NCBI GenBank assembly: GCA_037046735.1
Contig: JBAOHC010000027.1
Location: 992,001-1,056,000 of the forward strand
DNA length: 64,000 nt
From: JADKAV01 sp037046735
Lineage (GTDB): Bacteria > Actinomycetota > Actinomycetes > S36-B12 > UBA10799
Direction of reading: 5' to 3'
Shown here: piece after piece, positions 9,154 to 17,925 of the stretch
How positions within the stretch are numbered: position 1 is the stretch's first letter
How the letters are laid out: every line of letters starts with the position of its first letter
The notes under the pieces: model-generated
What the model saw: the letters and a program-made list of their open reading frames with translations, nothing else
Databases searched by the model: none
What the model was told of the DNA's origin: nothing
Position numbers and translations under genes: made by a program

Positions 9154-10133
9154 GCGTCCCCTACGGTCCGGCGTTCGACCTGCCGCCTCCGCGCAAGCGT
9201 CGGGTGTGGCGGATTCTGTTGGCCATCGCTGTGATCGTGGGCGCGATTCTGCTACTGCTGCGAGCGTGTGCGACGTCCCAGCCGCAGAGCGTGACGATCG
9301 TCGCCGCTGGGGATATGGGATGCGATCCGAAGGATCCCGGGGTGGGCACGGTGGCGCGTTGCCGTGCCCAGGCCGTCTCCGACCTCGCGGTGGAGATGGA
9401 CCCGTACGCGTTCATCGGACTTGGGGACTACCTGTACGAGATCCCTACGACGCAGGGTTACAACGACGTCTACGGACCTTCGTGGGGCCGCTTGCGCGAC
9501 ATCAGCTTCCCGGTGCTGGGCAACCAGGAGTACAAGGTGCACGAGGCGAACACGTTCCGCACCTACTTCGGTGACCGCGCCGGACCTGAACAGGGCTACT
9601 ACTCGGTCCAACTCGGGCAGTGGCATGTGGTCCTGCTCAACTCGAACTGCACCGTGGTGGTGGGAGGGTGCGGCGAGGGCTCACCGCAACAGGTGTGGCT
9701 GGAGCAGGACCTGTCCGACTCCGATGCGAAGTGCACCATGGCGGTCTGGCATCATCCGCGCTGGTCGAACGGGATCGCCGGCTCCGATGCACGACTGACC
9801 GCCATGTACAAGACGCTGCTGGATCACAACGTCGACGTGCTGCTCTCGGCGCACGAGGCCAACTACGAGCGCTTCGACACCCTCGGCGCCAACGGCAAGC
9901 CAGACCCCTACGGGGTGCGCCAGTTCGTCGTGGGCACTGGCGGTCAGGTGACCTACGACCCGGAGGTCGGTGACGCAGCGTGGCGGGCCAAGTCCAAACC
10001 CATCAAGAGCCAGTTCTTCGACGTCGACAACCACGGTGTGCTGCGCCTGACGCTGAACCCGGACTCCTACAGCTGGGCCTTCGTGACCCTTGATTCCGGG
10101 GTCGTGGACGCGGGCGACGCAGCATGTCATTGA
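9150..10133 (+). CDS. Membrane-anchored metallophosphoesterase (calcineurin-like, purple acid phosphatase type)
   Basis: 327 residues. A short cytoplasmic N-terminus (PPPRKRR) and one helix (ILLAIAVIVGAILLLLRA) anchor an outward-facing metallophosphatase domain. Metal-binding motifs are visible in order: AAGDMGCD, GLGDYLYE, VLGNQEY, the WHHPRW histidine pair and LSAHEANYER. GTG 9150 is favoured by the GTGA overlap with the glycosyltransferase stop and an upstream GAGG. The coupling suggests action on phosphorylated or lipid-linked intermediates of the same glycan pathway (inference); generic phosphatase activity is the firmer claim. Confidence 0.82.
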   Translation: MSVPYGPAFDLPPPRKRRVWRILLAIAVIVGAILLLLRACATSQPQSVTIVAAGDMGCDPKDPGVGTVARCRAQAVSDLAVEMDPYAFIGLGDYLYEIPTTQGYNDVYGPSWGRLRDISFPVLGNQEYKVHEANTFRTYFGDRAGPEQGYYSVQLGQWHVVLLNSNCTVVVGGCGEGSPQQVWLEQDLSDSDAKCTMAVWHHPRWSNGIAGSDARLTAMYKTLLDHNVDVLLSAHEANYERFDTLGANGKPDPYGVRQFVVGTGGQVTYDPEVGDAAWRAKSKPIKSQFFDVDNHGVLRLTLNPDSYSWAFVTLDSGVVDAGDAACH

Positions 10134-10156
10134 GGTGTATGACGTCGTTGATCACT

Positions 10157-10187
10157 AGTTCGGGCTAACCTGTCCAACTCCCGAACT
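10157..10187 (+). terminator. Hairpin after the phosphoesterase gene
   Basis: Perfect 8-bp arms AGTTCGGG and CCCGAACT separated by 15 nt, 24 bases after the phosphoesterase stop and followed by a weak T-containing stretch. It could be a terminator or an operator for the next gene. Confidence 0.45.
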
Positions 10188-10230
10188 GTTCTTGATCCTT
10201 CCTTGAGACGGCAGTGGCACTGTAAGGAAT

Positions 10231-12020
10231 GTGAAAGCCACAACTCGCCGCAAAACGCTCGCAACGGTCGTCGCCATCTCGACGGCCTCACTTACGCTGC
10301 TGCCTGCCATGCAGGCATCCGCCGCACCGAAGGCTCCTAGCAAGCTGACGGTGAAGCGCACCGGTGAAACCATGCAGCAACTCGCCATCAACTGGAGCCC
10401 CGTGACCGGGGTGGACCACTACACGGTCACTGTCTTCGACGGCAAGCAGGACGTCTCCCGGGTGGTCGACCCCGCGACCACGAGGTCGTCGTGGACGCAC
10501 CCGGCGCCTGTACCCGTTACCAGGTGCGCGTGGCGGCCGTGGATGCCTCCGGCACTTCCACGACCGGCGTCTACCGCGTGCCCACTCTTGCCCCAGGTGG
10601 CGTTCTGGACCTGAAGACCGACCGCAGCGAGGGTGGCAAGGAGGCCGTGGCCTACTGGCAGGCCCCGCAGAATCTCGGTTCGGGCGCCAACCCCACCTAC
10701 CGGGTGCAGGTGAAGCAACTGTCGACGGGCAAGAACGTCGACGAATTCAAGACCGAAGAGACCAAGGTCGCGCTGCGCGATCTGGACCCCAAGCGTCAGT
10801 ACGCCGTGAAGGTCACGCCGTTCAACGAGTACGGCGAGTGTGTGACCGGCACCAGCCTCATCCGCAACGAGCAGCCCGCAGCCCCGACCAACCTGCAGAT
10901 CTACCGCGACGGCACCGCCTCATCCATCGTGGTGCTCTCCTGGGATGCCCCCGAGTGGAACGGCTACGGCAAGATCGAGGGCTACCAGGTCTTCTACCGG
11001 CAGACCGACAAGAAGAACCCGGAGTACGACAAGGTCCCATTCGGTCAGAACAAGTTGACGGTCAAGCTCGACCCGACCAAGAACTACACGTTCCAGGTCC
11101 GGGCCTTCGGCTCCGAGGGCTTCGGTGACATCTCCAAGCCCGTGACCCTGGTCAAGGACGGCGGCGCCGGCACGCTGGAGGACAACCCTGCGGTGAAGAT
11201 CAGCGAGGCTGATCAGGTCGTGAATGTCGCTTTCACGGGCGCTGTCGGATCCTCCAAGCGGTACCCGGAGATGCGTCTGGACATCCAGCCGACGGTTGGC
11301 AAGGGCTTTCGCGACACGCACGTGGTGAGCAATGGAGCAGGCAACCTGTCCTTCGGCAAGGTCCCGTGCGGGGTCTACACCGTCATCGTCACGGGCCTGG
11401 GAACAGGTGACAGCAAGGAGTTCGGCCGGCACCCGATCAACCTGTGCAACACCGGGCTCATCGAGCAGGATCAGTGGCGCAAGGTGTTCGGCCAAGCCGA
11501 CATCAAGGGCAACACGGTCGACATGCGGTTCGGCAACGAGTCGCGCGTGCTGTCCACCGTCAAGCGCACCAGCGAGAACGCGGTGTTCACCACAGAGGCC
11601 ACGCTGCGTGACGGCTGGGGGTACGGCATCTGGACCCGCGCCGATGTGAGCAAGAACGGCAACAAGATCAGTGGCTACTCGTTCCAGTACGACCCCGGAT
11701 ACGCCAACGTGAACGCCGGCTTCGGCAAAGCCTTGCTTCTGCGCCTGTGGGAGAACGGCAGTGAGTGCGGCACTCCCCTGGCCCGCGTGAAGTGGCCCAC
11801 GGGTCTGGACGTCAATGGCACCCACAAGATCGTGGTGGTCAACGAGGGTGACACCCTGTACGCCTCGATCGACGGCATCAAGATGTTCGATGTACCCAGC
11901 CTGCAGGAGGCCATCAAGAGCTCCAAGTGCCAAATGAGTGCCCCCACCGGCACGGAGGTCGGCTTCCGCAGCTGGAACGCGAAGACCTCGGTCCTCTTCG
12001 AGAACACCACCTTGAGCTAG
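10231..12020 (+). CDS. Secreted fibronectin type III protein with C-terminal jelly-roll-like domain; frameshifted
   Basis: GTG 10231 with AAGGA 3 nt upstream starts a signal peptide (TLATVVAISTASLTLLPAMQASA) and a first FN3 domain. The frame breaks near 10482 and continues in another frame to 12020: the protein reads smoothly from DPATT into EVVVDAPGACTRYQVRV if one G is restored in the CACGAGG context. The rest holds two more FN3 domains (SWDAPEWNGYGKIEGYQVFY) and a roughly 200-residue C-terminal domain resembling concanavalin/LamG-like folds (WGYGIWTRADVS). Full length would be about 596 residues. Likely a cell-surface or extracellular adhesive or sugar-binding protein. The lesion may be a sequencing error or a true recent mutation. 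Confidence 0.7.
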
Positions 12021-12038
12021 GACTCCCGCTTCCTGACT

Positions 12039-12080
12039 GGGGCCGGCCGCAAACCCTCGGGTATGCGGCCGGCCCCTTTG
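12039..12080 (+). terminator. Rho-independent terminator of the FN3 gene
   Basis: Perfect 12-bp arms GGGGCCGGCCGC (12039–12050) and GCGGCCGGCCCC (12065–12076), then TTTGT, 18 nt after the FN3 stop. Confidence 0.8.
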
Positions 12081-12139
12081 TGGGTTGGCCGCGGTGTGGC
12101 CGGGTCACTGCAGGTCGCCCGTTCCCCTGTGGCCAGTTC

Positions 12140-12184
12140 GGCAGTTGTTGCTGTGACACGCCGTGGGAAATCGCACCGTCTGCC
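12140..12184 (-). repeat. 45-bp dispersed repeat, copy A
   Basis: Read on the minus strand this 45-bp block matches 49827–49871 (plus strand) in register without gaps, with a shared TTCCCACGGCGTGTC core, a shared GGTGCGA before it and CAACAAC after it. It lies downstream of the 13E12-like gene stop. The ends GGCAG and CTGCC are an inverted repeat in this copy. Confidence 0.7.
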
Positions 12185-12281
12185 CATTCCCGCTCGAGGT
12201 CGTCGCCGGGCGGCACAGGTCCTGCTGGGGGCTGTTGGTTGTGGTGCTGACGCTGGGCGTCTGGCCGGCCCTGGGGCCGGC

Positions 12282-13499
12282 TCAGGTTCTTCGCCGCACA
12301 GGCACACAGCGCGGGATCCCGTCGACCATGTGGATGGTGAATTTGCCGTTGTGCAGGTCGCGGTGGCAGCGTGGGCACAGCAGACACATCGCATCCACAT
12401 CGGTCAGCCCGCCGGCGGCCCAGCCGACGATGTGGTGGGCGTGGCAGCGCCGGGCCGGCTGCCCGCAGCGCACACACCCCCGATCCCGCGCCGTCAACGC
12501 CGCCCATTGGGCGTGGCTGGCGCGGCGCTGGGCGCGGCCCAACGCCAACGGGATAAACGTGCCGGCCCGGCGTTTCCCGAGGATCACTGACACCACCGCG
12601 GTGCAGGTGAGCAACGCGAAGGTGTCCGGGCCCAGCAGGGTGCCGTCCTCCAGGCGGGCCCCGGCGCCGTCGGGCAGCTGCTCGGCATCCACTAGTACGG
12701 TCACCCCTGACACCCCCAACGGTCGGGTGTTGGCCTGCGCGGCACTGACCAGGTCGTCCAGGGCGTCGGCCAGGCGCTGGCTGGGGGTGCGGTCATCCCC
12801 AGGACGGGGCGGGTCGGTGAACCCGGCCAGCGCGTCGCGCAGCCGGGCCCCCGCGATCTGGTCCAGGTGCCCATCGACGCGGTACAGCCCGTTACCCAGA
12901 TCGGACAGGTGCAGGCCGCGTTTGGCCCGGGCGCCCCGCAGGTCCTCATCGGGTGCCTCACGGCGGTCCTGGGTGATCAGCACATCCAGGACCTGGGCCA
13001 GCACCACCGGTTCGATCACCGCCGCCGCCGCCACCAGATCCGCCTCCAACACCGGGAAGTGCCGCAGGCGGGGGGCGGCCCGGCACAACAGGTGCACATG
13101 CCGGCCCGTGATCTCACCGGCCCGGTAGGCACCGGCCACATGCGGCATGGACCGCAGGTCCCGGGCGCGGCCCACGATCGCCGAACCGACGGCCCGGTTG
13201 TGCCCGGTCAACGCGGCTACCATCGACCCGGTCGTGCCGGCGGCGAACAACCGGGAATCCTGCTGCGCGTCGCTCACCCCGGCCACCTGGGTCTGGTAGG
13301 CCTCCAGCATCGTCTGCAGGCGGGCCGCGGCCTGCACCGCGCCGAGGCGCTGCTCCACACTCAAATCGGCCGGATCGGGCAGACCCAGCACCAGCGCGGA
13401 CAACTCCTCGAACACCGGCAGTGTTTCCACCGGTAACTCATCGGCCAGCCGGGCGCGGCGCAACGCCGCCGCCGGAATCTCGAAGAACCCCACCAGCAC
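12282..13499 (-). CDS. 13E12-repeat-family protein (DUF222 with C-terminal HNH nuclease domain)
   Basis: About 405 residues: an alpha-helical DUF222 region followed by an HNH domain with CVRCGQPARRCHAHHIVGWA and CPRCHRDLHNGKF, zinc-binding cysteines and catalytic histidines intact. This is the family of the M. tuberculosis REP13E12 repeats, multicopy in many actinobacteria and used there as prophage insertion sites; the biochemical role is unresolved. GTG 13499 is chosen because a G-rich stretch precedes it and the in-frame extension to 13619 is Trp/Cys-rich and unlike the family. A second member is at the right edge of the window. No integrase or phage genes accompany it. Confidence 0.82.
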   Translation of the reverse strand: MLVGFFEIPAAALRRARLADELPVETLPVFEELSALVLGLPDPADLSVEQRLGAVQAAARLQTMLEAYQTQVAGVSDAQQDSRLFAAGTTGSMVAALTGHNRAVGSAIVGRARDLRSMPHVAGAYRAGEITGRHVHLLCRAAPRLRHFPVLEADLVAAAAVIEPVVLAQVLDVLITQDRREAPDEDLRGARAKRGLHLSDLGNGLYRVDGHLDQIAGARLRDALAGFTDPPRPGDDRTPSQRLADALDDLVSAAQANTRPLGVSGVTVLVDAEQLPDGAGARLEDGTLLGPDTFALLTCTAVVSVILGKRRAGTFIPLALGRAQRRASHAQWAALTARDRGCVRCGQPARRCHAHHIVGWAAGGLTDVDAMCLLCPRCHRDLHNGKFTIHMVDGIPRCVPVRRRT

Positions 13500-13794
13500 A
13501 CACCCCCACCCACACGATCCATGCCGAAACCAGAAGAAACACTCCCCTGCGACGTCGCTCCACGAGCTGATGGCCACCAACCCTGGTGACACCCCAAACC
13601 TACGAGCAGGGTCTGACATCTTTCACGCACCCACACACAGCCCCTGGGGACAACCCGATTCGTGCTGCGGACCGCACTCCACCCACGGGTGTGACGCTTC
13701 GGGGCGGCCTGATCGGCGTCCACCTTTCCACGGTGTTGTCCTTGCCGATTTCGGACAACAACCCCAGAACAGCTCGCCGGCGTCAGCGTGCCAC
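13500..13794. other. Intergenic stretch without a gene, containing one hairpin
   Basis: 295 bases between the 13E12-like gene start and the stop of the small-protein gene. I see no credible coding frame. It holds a hairpin at 13735–13759 (GTTGTCC / GGACAAC, 11-nt loop), suitable as a terminator for the SGNH-hydrolase operon read on the minus strand. Confidence 0.5.
13735..13759 (-). terminator. Candidate terminator hairpin
   Basis: Arms GTTGTCC and GGACAAC around an 11-nt loop, about 36 nt past the small-protein stop on the minus strand; no T-run. Confidence 0.4.
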
Positions 13795-14040
13795 CTACAG
13801 CGTCAGGTCGAACCTTCGCCGCAGATCTCGCAGGGCCGCAATGAACGCCTGCTGATCGCTGACATCGCGCCCGATCAACAGCAGTTGATCCCCCCACGCA
13901 TGCGACGCCAGCCGCGGCACATCGCGCGCTGTCATGGCATCGAGCACCTCGTAGACCACCTCCCGTGCGGGTTCCAGGCGGGCCGGCGAGAGATGCCGCA
14001 ACCGCTCAGCGGTGAGCTCCAACTCCCGCTCGAACCTCAT
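13795..14040 (-). CDS. Small conserved-looking protein of unknown function
   Basis: 81 residues, mostly helical and charged (RFERELELTAERLRHLSPAR; central MTARDVPRLASHAWGDQ). No family recognised. The start ATG 14040 overlaps the SGNH hydrolase stop (ATGA), so it is translated as part of that operon. The in-frame upstream extension is Pro/Arg-rich and overlaps the hydrolase, so I reject it. Function unknown; soluble cytoplasmic by appearance. Confidence 0.6.
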   Translation of the reverse strand: MRFERELELTAERLRHLSPARLEPAREVVYEVLDAMTARDVPRLASHAWGDQLLLIGRDVSDQQAFIAALRDLRRRFDLTL

Positions 14041-14999
14041 GACGCGACCTGCTCGACGTCGGGGACGGGGCGCCGGCGAACCTTGCGGATGAGCGCCCAC
14101 GGCCCGCGCGGCCCCCTGCCCTGTGCGGTCAGGTGGGTGCCCCCCTGCGCCGCCGCGTCCACTGCCGCCTGCGCGAGTTCCATGATCTCGCCGCTGGTCT
14201 CGTCGCCCGGTCGTTCGGCGTCCAGTGCGGCCAGGACCGCGGGGAACAGTACTTGGGTGACCCGCTCATAGCCCTCCGGGCCCGGGTGGAACCGGTCCTC
14301 ATCGAAGAGATCGGGGTCGGCGGAGAACTCCGGCCCGAGTTCGTCGGCGAACGAGACGACGTGGGCCCCGGCCCGCACTCCGGCGATCATCTGCGCTGCT
14401 GCGAGCTGGCGGCTCAACGTCCTGGCCACCCAGCGCAACGGCTGCGGGATCGGACCGACGGAGCCGACATCGGGGCAGGTGCCGACCACCACTTCAGAGC
14501 CACCCGATCGCAGTCGGCGGATGGCGTCCTCCAGATGCCCCACAGCAGCCTGCGGGCGCCCGACGTGGGTGACGTCATTGGCGCCGATGATGATGGCAGC
14601 GATCTGCGGGCGCAGGTGCAACGCCCGATCGACCTGCATGCCGAGGTCGGCGCTGCGAGCCCCCACCGTCGCCGCGTTCATGTAACGCACGGGTTGGTCC
14701 AGAACGTTGGAGATCCCCTGCGCCAGCATCGCGCCGGGGGTGTTGCGCGCAGCACCGGCACCCAGGCCTGCCGCCAGCGAGTCCCCGAGCATGACGAAGC
14801 GCGCCGACGTCCCCGATTTGCGCGGACCGTAAAGGCCGTCCGCGTAGGGAGCGGACTTGCGCCGCACCCCGATCTGGTTGCGGGCGTACCGGCCTTGGGC
14901 GTACGCCAAGCCGAACGCAGCAGCACCGGCGCCGACGACCCCGCCCCCGCCATAGGCCGCTGCCGTCGCGATCCGCTTGGCGTGGGCCGCCCGGATCAC
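14037..14999 (-). CDS. SGNH/GDSL-type esterase or lipase
   Basis: 320 residues. SGNH blocks are visible: MLGDSLAAGLG (nucleophile serine), a glycine in block II, GANDVTHVG (Asn of block III) and DRFHPGPEGY (Asp/His pair of block V). The N-terminus (AAYGGGGVVGAGAAAFGLAYAQGRYARNQ) is a hydrophobic segment that could be a membrane anchor. A C-terminal tail of about 70 residues, basic near its end, extends beyond the hydrolase core. GTG 14999 overlaps the upstream hydrolase stop (GTGA). Substrate not predictable: lipid or acetylated polysaccharide esters are typical. Confidence 0.82.
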   Translation of the reverse strand: MIRAAHAKRIATAAAYGGGGVVGAGAAAFGLAYAQGRYARNQIGVRRKSAPYADGLYGPRKSGTSARFVMLGDSLAAGLGAGAARNTPGAMLAQGISNVLDQPVRYMNAATVGARSADLGMQVDRALHLRPQIAAIIIGANDVTHVGRPQAAVGHLEDAIRRLRSGGSEVVVGTCPDVGSVGPIPQPLRWVARTLSRQLAAAQMIAGVRAGAHVVSFADELGPEFSADPDLFDEDRFHPGPEGYERVTQVLFPAVLAALDAERPGDETSGEIMELAQAAVDAAAQGGTHLTAQGRGPRGPWALIRKVRRRPVPDVEQVAS

Positions 15000-15706
15000 G
15001 CGACCACGCCCTCCCTGCTCAGAAAGCCCCGGATCTGTTCACGGGCGCGGTCTGCGATGTGCGGACCGTGGGTGAAGGCCGCGACTCGGTAGTCCACGTC
15101 GGCCAATACGGCCGCGGTCACCTTCGTGAGCGGGAAGTCCGTGCAGACGCCCGCGATGGGCCATGCGAGGCGGGAATTCATGTTGAAGATCGAGTCGCCG
15201 GTGATCAGCACCCCGGAATCCTCGTGCAGCAGCGACACGTGCCCTGGGGTGTGCCCTGGCGTGTGATGCACCCGCAGGCTGCCAGCCACCTCGAGCACAT
15301 CGCCGTCGCGCAGTTCCGTGATCACCGGGACGGGCGTGTACTTCATGCCGGGCAGGCCCTGCAGCAGCCGGTTGAACGTCCCAGACGCTGGCGCTGATCG
15401 CCCCGCCCGCACGAAAGCGGCATCCTCGGCGTGCACGATCGTCCCCTGCGCGGAGGTCTTGGGCAGCAGTTTGCCGGCTGAGCCGACATGGTCGGAGTGG
15501 GCGTGGGTGAGGACGATGCGCGCGACGTCGTACGGATGCTTGCCGATGCTCGCCAAGCCGGCGAGGATCCGGCGCTGGGCGAAGAACATCCCGGTGTCCA
15601 CCAGCGTCAGGGACCCGTCGGGTTCGGCGAAAAGGAACGAGTTGATGTAGTCGCCCGCGGTCGGGATCCGCCAGACGTCCTTCGCGAGGGCGACTACACC
15701 ACTCAT
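14996..15706 (-). CDS. Metallo-beta-lactamase-fold hydrolase
   Basis: 236 residues with the binuclear-metal motif THAHSDH, preceded by LTLVDTGMF and followed by HHTPGHTPGHVSLL and ITGDSIF, the standard MBL-fold signature. Best described as a glyoxalase-II/YcbL-like hydrolase, probably cytoplasmic; the real substrate cannot be read from sequence. It begins 2 nt after the Bax-inhibitor gene stop and overlaps the SGNH gene (GTGA), so BI-1, MBL, SGNH and the small protein form one coupled transcription unit. Confidence 0.85.
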   Translation of the reverse strand: MSGVVALAKDVWRIPTAGDYINSFLFAEPDGSLTLVDTGMFFAQRRILAGLASIGKHPYDVARIVLTHAHSDHVGSAGKLLPKTSAQGTIVHAEDAAFVRAGRSAPASGTFNRLLQGLPGMKYTPVPVITELRDGDVLEVAGSLRVHHTPGHTPGHVSLLHEDSGVLITGDSIFNMNSRLAWPIAGVCTDFPLTKVTAAVLADVDYRVAAFTHGPHIADRAREQIRGFLSREGVVA

Positions 15707-15708
15707 GA

Positions 15709-16542
15709 CTAGTTGTTGCTGTTCAGGATCGCCAGGAAGCGCAGGATCTCCAGGTACAGCCAGACCAGCGTGACGATCAGGCCGATGGCCATCGTCCAGG
15801 CGAACTTGGCGGGAAGCTGCTCAGCGATGCCCTGCTCGATCGACGCGAAGTCAAGGTTGAGGGTGAAGGCGGCCAGCGCCACACCGACCACACAGAGCAG
15901 CAGCCCCAGACCACCCACTCCGTAGAAGCCCCAGCCGCCGCCGACGCCGAAGAGCGCAGCGACGAAGCTGACCAGCGCGATCACCAGGTAGGAGACCATG
16001 GCGACCATCATGATCTTGACGAACGTGCCGTTGACCTTGATGATCCGCGAGCGGTACAGGAACAACATGACGGCGAATGCCACCAGCGTCCCGAGGACCG
16101 CCTGCAGGATGATGTTGGTGCCGTTGCCCTGGGTGTCCACGATGTTCTGGTAGAACATGCTGATCCCGCCGAGCATGACACCTTCGAGGGCGGAGTAGGT
16201 CAGGACCACTCCCGCGCCGGGGACCTTGCGGAACACCCCCACGAAGAAGACGATCAGTGCCGCGATCATGGCGATGAAGGGCAGGAACGGCAGTGAGGGT
16301 GTCAAGACCCAACCGACGCCAGCACCCACGAGCAACACGACGAACGAGATGGCGGTCTTGGTCACCACGTCATCGATGGTCATGGGCCGCTCGGACGCCG
16401 GCGCCCCGACATACGGGCCACCCGCCTGCTGATCCATGATCTGCGTGCCGGCCGCCGCCTGGTTGTAGGCGTTCATGCCCTCGTTGTAGGCGAATCCGTC
16501 CTGCTTCACAGCCCCGCGCAGAATGGGGTTCTTCGAATCCAT
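15709..16542 (-). CDS. Bax inhibitor-1/YccA family integral membrane protein
   Basis: 277 residues. A soluble N-terminal tail of about 60 residues (SKNPILRGAV) precedes seven predicted helices, including VVLLVGAGVGWVLTPSLPFL and TYSALEGVMLGGISMFYQ, and it ends near LVWLYLEILRFLAIL, as in BI-1/YccA proteins. Bacterial relatives are implicated in pH-gated calcium leak and membrane-protein quality control. ATG 16542 is fixed by a strong AAGGAGGAG 3 nt upstream. Its upstream region is unusually AT-rich with two palindromes. Confidence 0.88.
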   Translation of the reverse strand: MDSKNPILRGAVKQDGFAYNEGMNAYNQAAAGTQIMDQQAGGPYVGAPASERPMTIDDVVTKTAISFVVLLVGAGVGWVLTPSLPFLPFIAMIAALIVFFVGVFRKVPGAGVVLTYSALEGVMLGGISMFYQNIVDTQGNGTNIILQAVLGTLVAFAVMLFLYRSRIIKVNGTFVKIMMVAMVSYLVIALVSFVAALFGVGGGWGFYGVGGLGLLLCVVGVALAAFTLNLDFASIEQGIAEQLPAKFAWTMAIGLIVTLVWLYLEILRFLAILNSNN

Positions 16543-16603
16543 TTCTCCTCCTTGCCTCAAGGGTAAGGGCAGACACTCACCGGGGCCACATTGGCATCGG
16601 ATA

Positions 16604-16655
16604 TGTAAATCATTACTTACACTTCATCTTTTGCTGACCGAACGCATACGTATGC
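16604..16655. promoter_or_regulatory. Two palindromes in AT-rich DNA upstream of the Bax-inhibitor gene
   Basis: 16604–16621 reads TGTAAATCATTACTTACA, with arms TGTAA/TTACA around an 8-nt centre. 16644–16655 is a perfect 12-bp palindrome, GCATACGTATGC. Both lie 60–115 nt before the Bax-inhibitor start in the most AT-rich stretch of this part of the window, suggesting a regulated promoter. No binding protein can be named. Confidence 0.4.
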
Positions 16656-16726
16656 CGCCATTCATTCGTACCAACCTGCACCATAGCCCCCCGTATTCCT
16701 GACATTTGACGACAATCGTGTCGCGG

Positions 16727-16811
16727 TGGTGCCCGGAGCGGGATTCGAACCCGCACGCCTCGCGGCCCTCGGGTTTAAGCCGAGTGCGTCTGCCAATTCC
16801 GCCATCCGGGC
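16727..16811 (-). tRNA. tRNA-Leu (anticodon UAA)
   Basis: The minus strand folds into a full cloverleaf: acceptor GCCCGGA/TCCGGGC, D-arm with GGCAGACGC, anticodon stem CTCGG/CCGAG with loop CTTAAAC (anticodon TAA), a long class II variable arm typical of leucine, and T-arm GCGGGTTCGAATCCCGC. The CCA end is encoded (16727–16729). Confidence 0.95.
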
Positions 16812-16862
16812 AGCAGTGCCAGGGTAGTTGGCCACCCCGCTTCACCGCCGCGGCCCCTCGAC

Positions 16863-17399
16863 TCAGTCCAGATAGACCTTGCGTCGGTGCACGCCCGCTG
16901 CCGAGGCGACCCGATCCAGGAACAGGAAGCCGTCAAGGTGGTCGATCTCGTGCTGCAGCGCTCTGGCCTCGAAGGCATCCGTGGTGATCGTGACCTCCTG
17001 GCCGGTCCCGGGCAGGACACCGGCGACCGTCAGGCGCGTCGCCCGTTTCACGTCGCCGGTGAAGTCCGGGACCGACATGCAGCCCTCCCGGCCTTTCTCG
17101 TTGCGACTGGCCTGCTCGACCCGCGGGTTGACCAGCACGAAGCGGCCATGACAGGTCCGCGTCCGCGGATGGGCGCTGACATCGAGGCAGAACACCCGCC
17201 ACGGCACACCGACCTGATTCGCGGCCAGCCCGACGCACCCGGGGGAGACCGCCATCGTGGCCAGCAGATCAGCAGCGAGCTGCACCACCTCGGGCGCGCG
17301 CGGATCCACATCCGAGCATGGGCAGGACAGCACGGGGTTCGGAGCGGCGACGACCGGTCGGATCACCCCGATCGGCAGGTCGACCTGCAAGTCGGTCAC
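16863..17399 (-). CDS. def: Peptide deformylase
   Basis: 178 residues with all three deformylase motifs: GCVGLAANQ (motif 1), EGCMS (motif 2, metal-binding Cys) and HEIDHLDG (motif 3, two metal histidines and the catalytic Glu). Removes the N-formyl group from new polypeptides in the cytoplasm, before the methionine aminopeptidase also encoded here. GTG 17399 overlaps the ACT-protein stop (GTGA), so the two are coupled. Motif 1 has Cys where many homologues have Gly, a common variation. Confidence 0.95.
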   Translation of the reverse strand: MTDLQVDLPIGVIRPVVAAPNPVLSCPCSDVDPRAPEVVQLAADLLATMAVSPGCVGLAANQVGVPWRVFCLDVSAHPRTRTCHGRFVLVNPRVEQASRNEKGREGCMSVPDFTGDVKRATRLTVAGVLPGTGQEVTITTDAFEARALQHEIDHLDGFLFLDRVASAAGVHRRKVYLD

Positions 17400-17911
17400 A
17401 GAACGTCGGTCTCCGCGGGCTGTACTGACACGTCCACGCCGACGGTGGATCCGACCTGCCGCAGGGCCTCCCGCAGCGCCACGGGGTCGGTGTCGGGCGG
17501 GAAGTCCGCCTCGGCCACCACAATGTACAAGCCGCCCCCGAGCCGGGTCTGCAGGTCGGTGATGTTGCCCCCGAATGACGCGATGGCAGCCGTCATCGCA
17601 GACACGATCCCCACTCGGTCCCCGCCATGCACACTGATGACGAAGGGCACTGCCGACGCCGGGGAGGCCGCCGCCTGCGTCACCGGGAACACGTTGACCA
17701 CCAGGTCGTCAGACTCCAGGAAAGCGAGGTCACTGCCGACCTGCTGGGCCTCGACATCGGTGGATACCACCAGCGTCCAGGCGAAGAAGCCGCCGAGCAG
17801 GGTCATTGCCGAATCCTCGACGTTCGCATCGCGCAGGGCCAACGCCGCGGTCACATCGGCGATGATGCCGGGACGGTCGTGCCCGAGGACGGTGATAGCC
17901 AGTAGCGCCAT
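17396..17911 (-). CDS. Tandem ACT-domain protein (GcvR-like)
   Basis: 171 residues forming two ACT domains: ITVLGHDRPGIIADVTAAL at the N-terminus and VISVHGGDRVGIVSAMTAAI at about 95. The DRPGI/DRVGI loops are the ligand-binding signature. Closest described type is the glycine-cleavage antiactivator GcvR; a small-molecule sensory role is likely but the ligand is unknown. The start follows TAGGCT by 8 nt without a Shine-Dalgarno; that box overlaps the ppx stop codon, giving this gene and def their own leaderless promoter. Confidence 0.8.
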   Translation of the reverse strand: MALLAITVLGHDRPGIIADVTAALALRDANVEDSAMTLLGGFFAWTLVVSTDVEAQQVGSDLAFLESDDLVVNVFPVTQAAASPASAVPFVISVHGGDRVGIVSAMTAAIASFGGNITDLQTRLGGGLYIVVAEADFPPDTDPVALREALRQVGSTVGVDVSVQPAETDVL

Positions 17912-17919
17912 GGGATCAC

Positions 17920-17925
17920 AGCCTA
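17920..17925 (-). promoter_or_regulatory. -10 box of leaderless promoter for ACT protein–def
   Basis: TAGGCT whose TAG is also the ppx stop codon, 8 nt before ATG 17911. Confidence 0.4.

Noticed and set aside
12282..13499. Prophage or insertion element centred on the 13E12-like gene
   Set aside because: No integrase, transposase, att-like repeats or phage genes nearby; the family is often chromosomal.
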